Shown: one piece after another, positions 61,900-64,000 of the stretch | Layout of the letters: the number at the start of each line of letters is the position of its first letter | Numbering within the stretch: position 1 is the first letter of the stretch | Origin: Pyramidobacter sp. YE332 | GTDB lineage: Bacteria; Synergistota; Synergistia; Synergistales; Dethiosulfovibrionaceae | NCBI RefSeq assembly: GCF_033060595.1 | Contig: NZ_CP133038.1 | Coordinates: 2,666,001 to 2,730,000, forward strand | Direction of reading: 5' to 3' | Length of the DNA: 64,000 nucleotides | Made by a program: the position numbers and the translations under genes | The notes under the pieces: generated by a model | Told to the model about the DNA's origin: nothing | Seen by the model: the letters and a program-made list of their open reading frames with translations, nothing else | The model's database searches: none

Positions 61900-62100
61900 C
61901 GCAACGGAGAAACGAAGACACGGAGAAAAGCGAAAACGAAGACGACAACCGACACAAATCCCTGACGGGCGACGACCGTCAGGGGATTCTTTGAGCAATG
62001 AAAAGAGCCGATGGTCACGTTGATCATCGACTCTTTTTCTGTAATTGATCATTCAATTTTCGCTTTTCTCCGCTTCGCCGCTTCTCCGCAGTCGGTTCCG
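61900..62100. repeat. Inverted pair of the dispersed CTCCG repeat with central terminators
   Basis: The left arm AACGCAACGGAGAAACGAAG (61899-61918) continues with ACACGGAGAAAAGCG; the right arm TTCGCTTTTCTCCGCTTCGC (62057-62076) continues with CGCTTCTCCGCAGTC. Between them CCCTGACGG pairs with CCGTCAGGG, and AAAGAGCCGATG pairs with CATCGACTCTTT; the second is a bidirectional terminator between the convergent dipeptidase and dehydrogenase genes. Confidence 0.65.
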
Positions 62101-62122
62101 TTTAAAACTGACTGCGCCCGGC

Positions 62123-63280
62123 TCAATAACATTCGGTGAGGATGTCGAAAATCTCGCCGACGGTGAGCTGGCGGCAGCAGCCTTCCTTGATGTTGGTGCT
62201 GCGGGCGACGGCGTTGTAGAAGGAGCGGTCGGCGATGCCCATCTTGCGGAAGCTGTTGGGCAGGCCGACGTCAATCACGAACTGTTCCAGCGCGGCGATG
62301 CCGGCCAGCGCGGTCTCGCGGTCGTCGCCGCGGTCGGCTACGCCCCAGACGTTTTTCGCCCAGCGCGCGAAACGCTGCGGCGCGGCCTTGTAGAGGTGAC
62401 GGTAGAGGATCGGCTGGATCACGGCCAGCCCCATGCCGTGGTTGCAGTTGGTGTACGCGCCGACCTGATGCTCGATCTGGTGGGCCTGAAAGTCGGTGAC
62501 TTTGCCGATCTTGAGCAGACCGTTTTCGCTCACGGCCGCCGCCCACATCAGCTCGCCGCGCACGCGCAGATCGCCCGGATCTTTCACGAGGGCGCGCGTG
62601 CTGCGGATGACGTGGCGCATCATGGCCTCGGCGATCTCGTCGGTGAGGTTGTCGTCGAGCGGCTTGCCGAAGTAGCTCTCCATGCAGTGCGAGAGCGTGT
62701 CGAACGCGCCCGAAAGGACCTGCGCCCTCGGCGCGGAGAGCGTATAGGCGGGATCGAGCGCCGCGAAGGACGGCGCCGCGCCGGTCATGCTGCCCTTGAT
62801 CTTCTTCTCTTCGTTGGTGATCACGGCGATGTCGTTTTGCTCGGAGCCGGTACCGGCCACGGTAACGACGACGCCGAGGGGGATGAACTGCGCCGGGGCG
62901 GCCTGAAAGCGGAACTTCATCTCCCACAGGTCTTCGTCGGTCAGGGCCTGAGCGGCCACGACCTTGCAACAGTCGCTCACCGAACCGCCGCCGACGGCGA
63001 GGATCAGGTCGACGCGCTTCTCGCGGGCCAGGCGCGCGCCCTCCCGGACTTTGGCGTACGTCGGGTTGGGCATGATGCCGCTGAACTCGACCACGTCTTT
63101 ATTGGCTTCGCCCAGAAGCTTCATGACCGTACCGTAGACGCCGTTTCTTTTGACGGAGCCGCCGCCGTAGGCGAGCATCACCGTACGGCCGTACTTGGGG
63201 AGTTCGGCCCGCAGCGCGCGGACGGCGGCGTCCGCGCCGAAATAGGTGACGGTCGGATAGGAAAAGACAAAATCGCGCAT
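62123..63280 (-). CDS. Iron-containing alcohol dehydrogenase (BdhA-like)
   Basis: A 385-residue group III alcohol dehydrogenase reducing short aldehydes with NAD(P)H. GGGSVSDCCKVVA is the cofactor loop, TVAGTGSEQNDIAVI the GTGSE segment, and the metal ligands are expected as Asp in FAALDPAY and His in DTLSHCMESYF, HQIEHQVG and NCNHGMGLAV. The similarity is to butanol dehydrogenases. GGAGG precedes ATG 63280. Monocistronic; it regenerates NAD+ in fermentation. Confidence 0.92.
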   Translation of the reverse strand: MRDFVFSYPTVTYFGADAAVRALRAELPKYGRTVMLAYGGGSVKRNGVYGTVMKLLGEANKDVVEFSGIMPNPTYAKVREGARLAREKRVDLILAVGGGSVSDCCKVVAAQALTDEDLWEMKFRFQAAPAQFIPLGVVVTVAGTGSEQNDIAVITNEEKKIKGSMTGAAPSFAALDPAYTLSAPRAQVLSGAFDTLSHCMESYFGKPLDDNLTDEIAEAMMRHVIRSTRALVKDPGDLRVRGELMWAAAVSENGLLKIGKVTDFQAHQIEHQVGAYTNCNHGMGLAVIQPILYRHLYKAAPQRFARWAKNVWGVADRGDDRETALAGIAALEQFVIDVGLPNSFRKMGIADRSFYNAVARSTNIKEGCCRQLTVGEIFDILTECY

Positions 63281-63421
63281 GAGAAAGACCTCCTTTGCAG
63301 ATCGGGATCGTTTGCACCTATCGTCAGTTTAAGGGGAAAGCCGCGCAAAGTCCACCGCCAGGATGTCGCGGCGTGAAGAAAAAATCGCCGCCGTCTGCGG
63401 CAAAAGAGGAAACGTTTTTAG

Positions 63422-63437
63422 CGTTCCACGTGGAACA
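63422..63437. promoter_or_regulatory. parS-like site with one mismatch
   Basis: CGTTCCACGTGGAACA differs from the other five sites only in the first base. It lies in the 253-bp gap 63281-63533, in which I see no gene. Confidence 0.65.
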
Positions 63438-63533
63438 TTTTTCTTCGTTCATGTATTTACAACGAGTCAAAAAGCATGTCATACAAATGATATCTTTTTC
63501 GCGGCTTAGCGGCGACTTTTATTCCGCGAGGAC

Positions 63534-64000
63534 TCAAAGCGGATTGACGTGGACCATCACGTGCTTGACCTGCGGAAAGTTCGTTTCGACCGCGTCATGG
63601 ACCCTTTCGGCGACGGCGTGGGCGGCGGCCAGCGAACAGCGGCCGTCCACGCCGATCTCGATGTCGACGTAGACGCGGCTGCCGAACTCGCGCGTGTTCA
63701 TCAGGTCGATGCGGCGCACGCCCGCCTGAGCGGCCACGCACTCGCGCAGCGCCCATTCGGTAGCCTCGTCGCAGGCGTGATCGACCATCTTGTCGGTGGC
63801 GTCCTTGAAGATGTCGATCGCCGCTTTGACGATGAACAGACAGATGACGAGGCTGGCCGCCGGTTCCAGCACCGGAGATCCCATGCGCGCGCCGCCGATG
63901 CCGATCAGAGCGCCCACCGACGACAGCGCGTCGGAGCGGTGATGCCACGCTTCGGCTTTCAGCGCCGTGGAGTCGATGCGCCGCGCCCGCAGCCACGTGT
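63534..64000 (-). CDS. Cation diffusion facilitator metal exporter, 5' end outside window
   Basis: About 155 C-terminal residues are visible. RIDSTALKAEAWHHRSDALSSVGALIG is the TM5 metal-site region with the CDF HxxxD pair. Two more hydrophobic stretches follow, then the cytosolic dimer domain from ATDKMVDHACD to VKHVMVHVNPL, ending at the TGA at 63536. Similarity is to FieF/YiiP-type Zn2+/Fe2+ exporters; the metal is not decidable from this part. Confidence 0.88.
   Translation of the reverse strand, partial: TWLRARRIDSTALKAEAWHHRSDALSSVGALIGIGGARMGSPVLEPAASLVICLFIVKAAIDIFKDATDKMVDHACDEATEWALRECVAAQAGVRRIDLMNTREFGSRVYVDIEIGVDGRCSLAAAHAVAERVHDAVETNFPQVKHVMVHVNPL

Overview
The window is a GC-rich bacterial chromosome segment from a diderm, anaerobic, amino-acid- and peptide-using organism. 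The gene mix fits the Synergistota, perhaps Pyramidobacter or a relative. It has many amidohydrolases and amino-acid transporters, an [FeFe] hydrogenase next to a NuoF/GltD-type flavoprotein, a C69 dipeptidase, a LIV transporter, and no respiratory or sugar-uptake genes. The taxonomic call is inference from gene content; no rRNA or other marker is present.

Layout. 0-8 kb: an AAA/DUF4143 ATPase with phased upstream repeats, an M20 amidohydrolase with a GltS-like transporter behind a leader and attenuator, an alpha/beta hydrolase, mnmE, and a nitroreductase split by a small mobile element. 7.6-16.2 kb: pcp, then the cobinamide-to-cobalamin genes cobD, cbiB, cobC, cobS, cobU and cobT plus a Cys-rich protein. 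This block is interrupted by an IS630-type element and a second small element. 16-23 kb: a racemase, a DUF362 ferredoxin-like protein, an AbgB-like amidohydrolase, a DAACS symporter and a MATE pump. 23-29.7 kb: a T-box-led asd-dapA-dapB-dapH-lysC operon followed by an M20 enzyme that may be the N-acetyl-diaminopimelate deacetylase. 29.8-36.7 kb: a second, intact IS630-type copy, an ankyrin-repeat protein, a small membrane protein, an NhaC antiporter and a YfcC carrier. 36.8-42.7 kb: a Cys/Met gamma-lyase-type enzyme, a metallo-beta-lactamase-fold enzyme, and the hydrogenase pair. 43-48 kb: the livFGMHK operon. 48-56.3 kb: NudC, a COG2509-type flavoprotein, and a Nik/Opp-family ABC operon under a cobalamin riboswitch. 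56.4-64 kb: a broken transposase, a beta-hydroxyacid dehydrogenase, an aminotransferase, a C69 dipeptidase, an iron alcohol dehydrogenase and a CDF metal exporter.

How the parts work together. Peptides and amino acids are imported, hydrolysed, transaminated or cleaved, and excess reductant can leave as H2. B12 is completed from cobinamide-level precursors. The B12 riboswitch in front of the Nik-like transporter suggests cobalt or corrinoid uptake. The lysine/diaminopimelate operon is read through a T-box leader that carries two antiterminator/terminator modules.

Two window-wide patterns stand out. Six copies of the ParB-binding palindrome TGTTCCACGTGGAACA (one with a mismatch) lie in intergenic spaces, suggesting that this is part of the origin-proximal partition region. 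Seven reading-frame breaks can each be repaired by adding a single base to a homopolymer run. That points to sequencing undercalls as much as to real gene decay.
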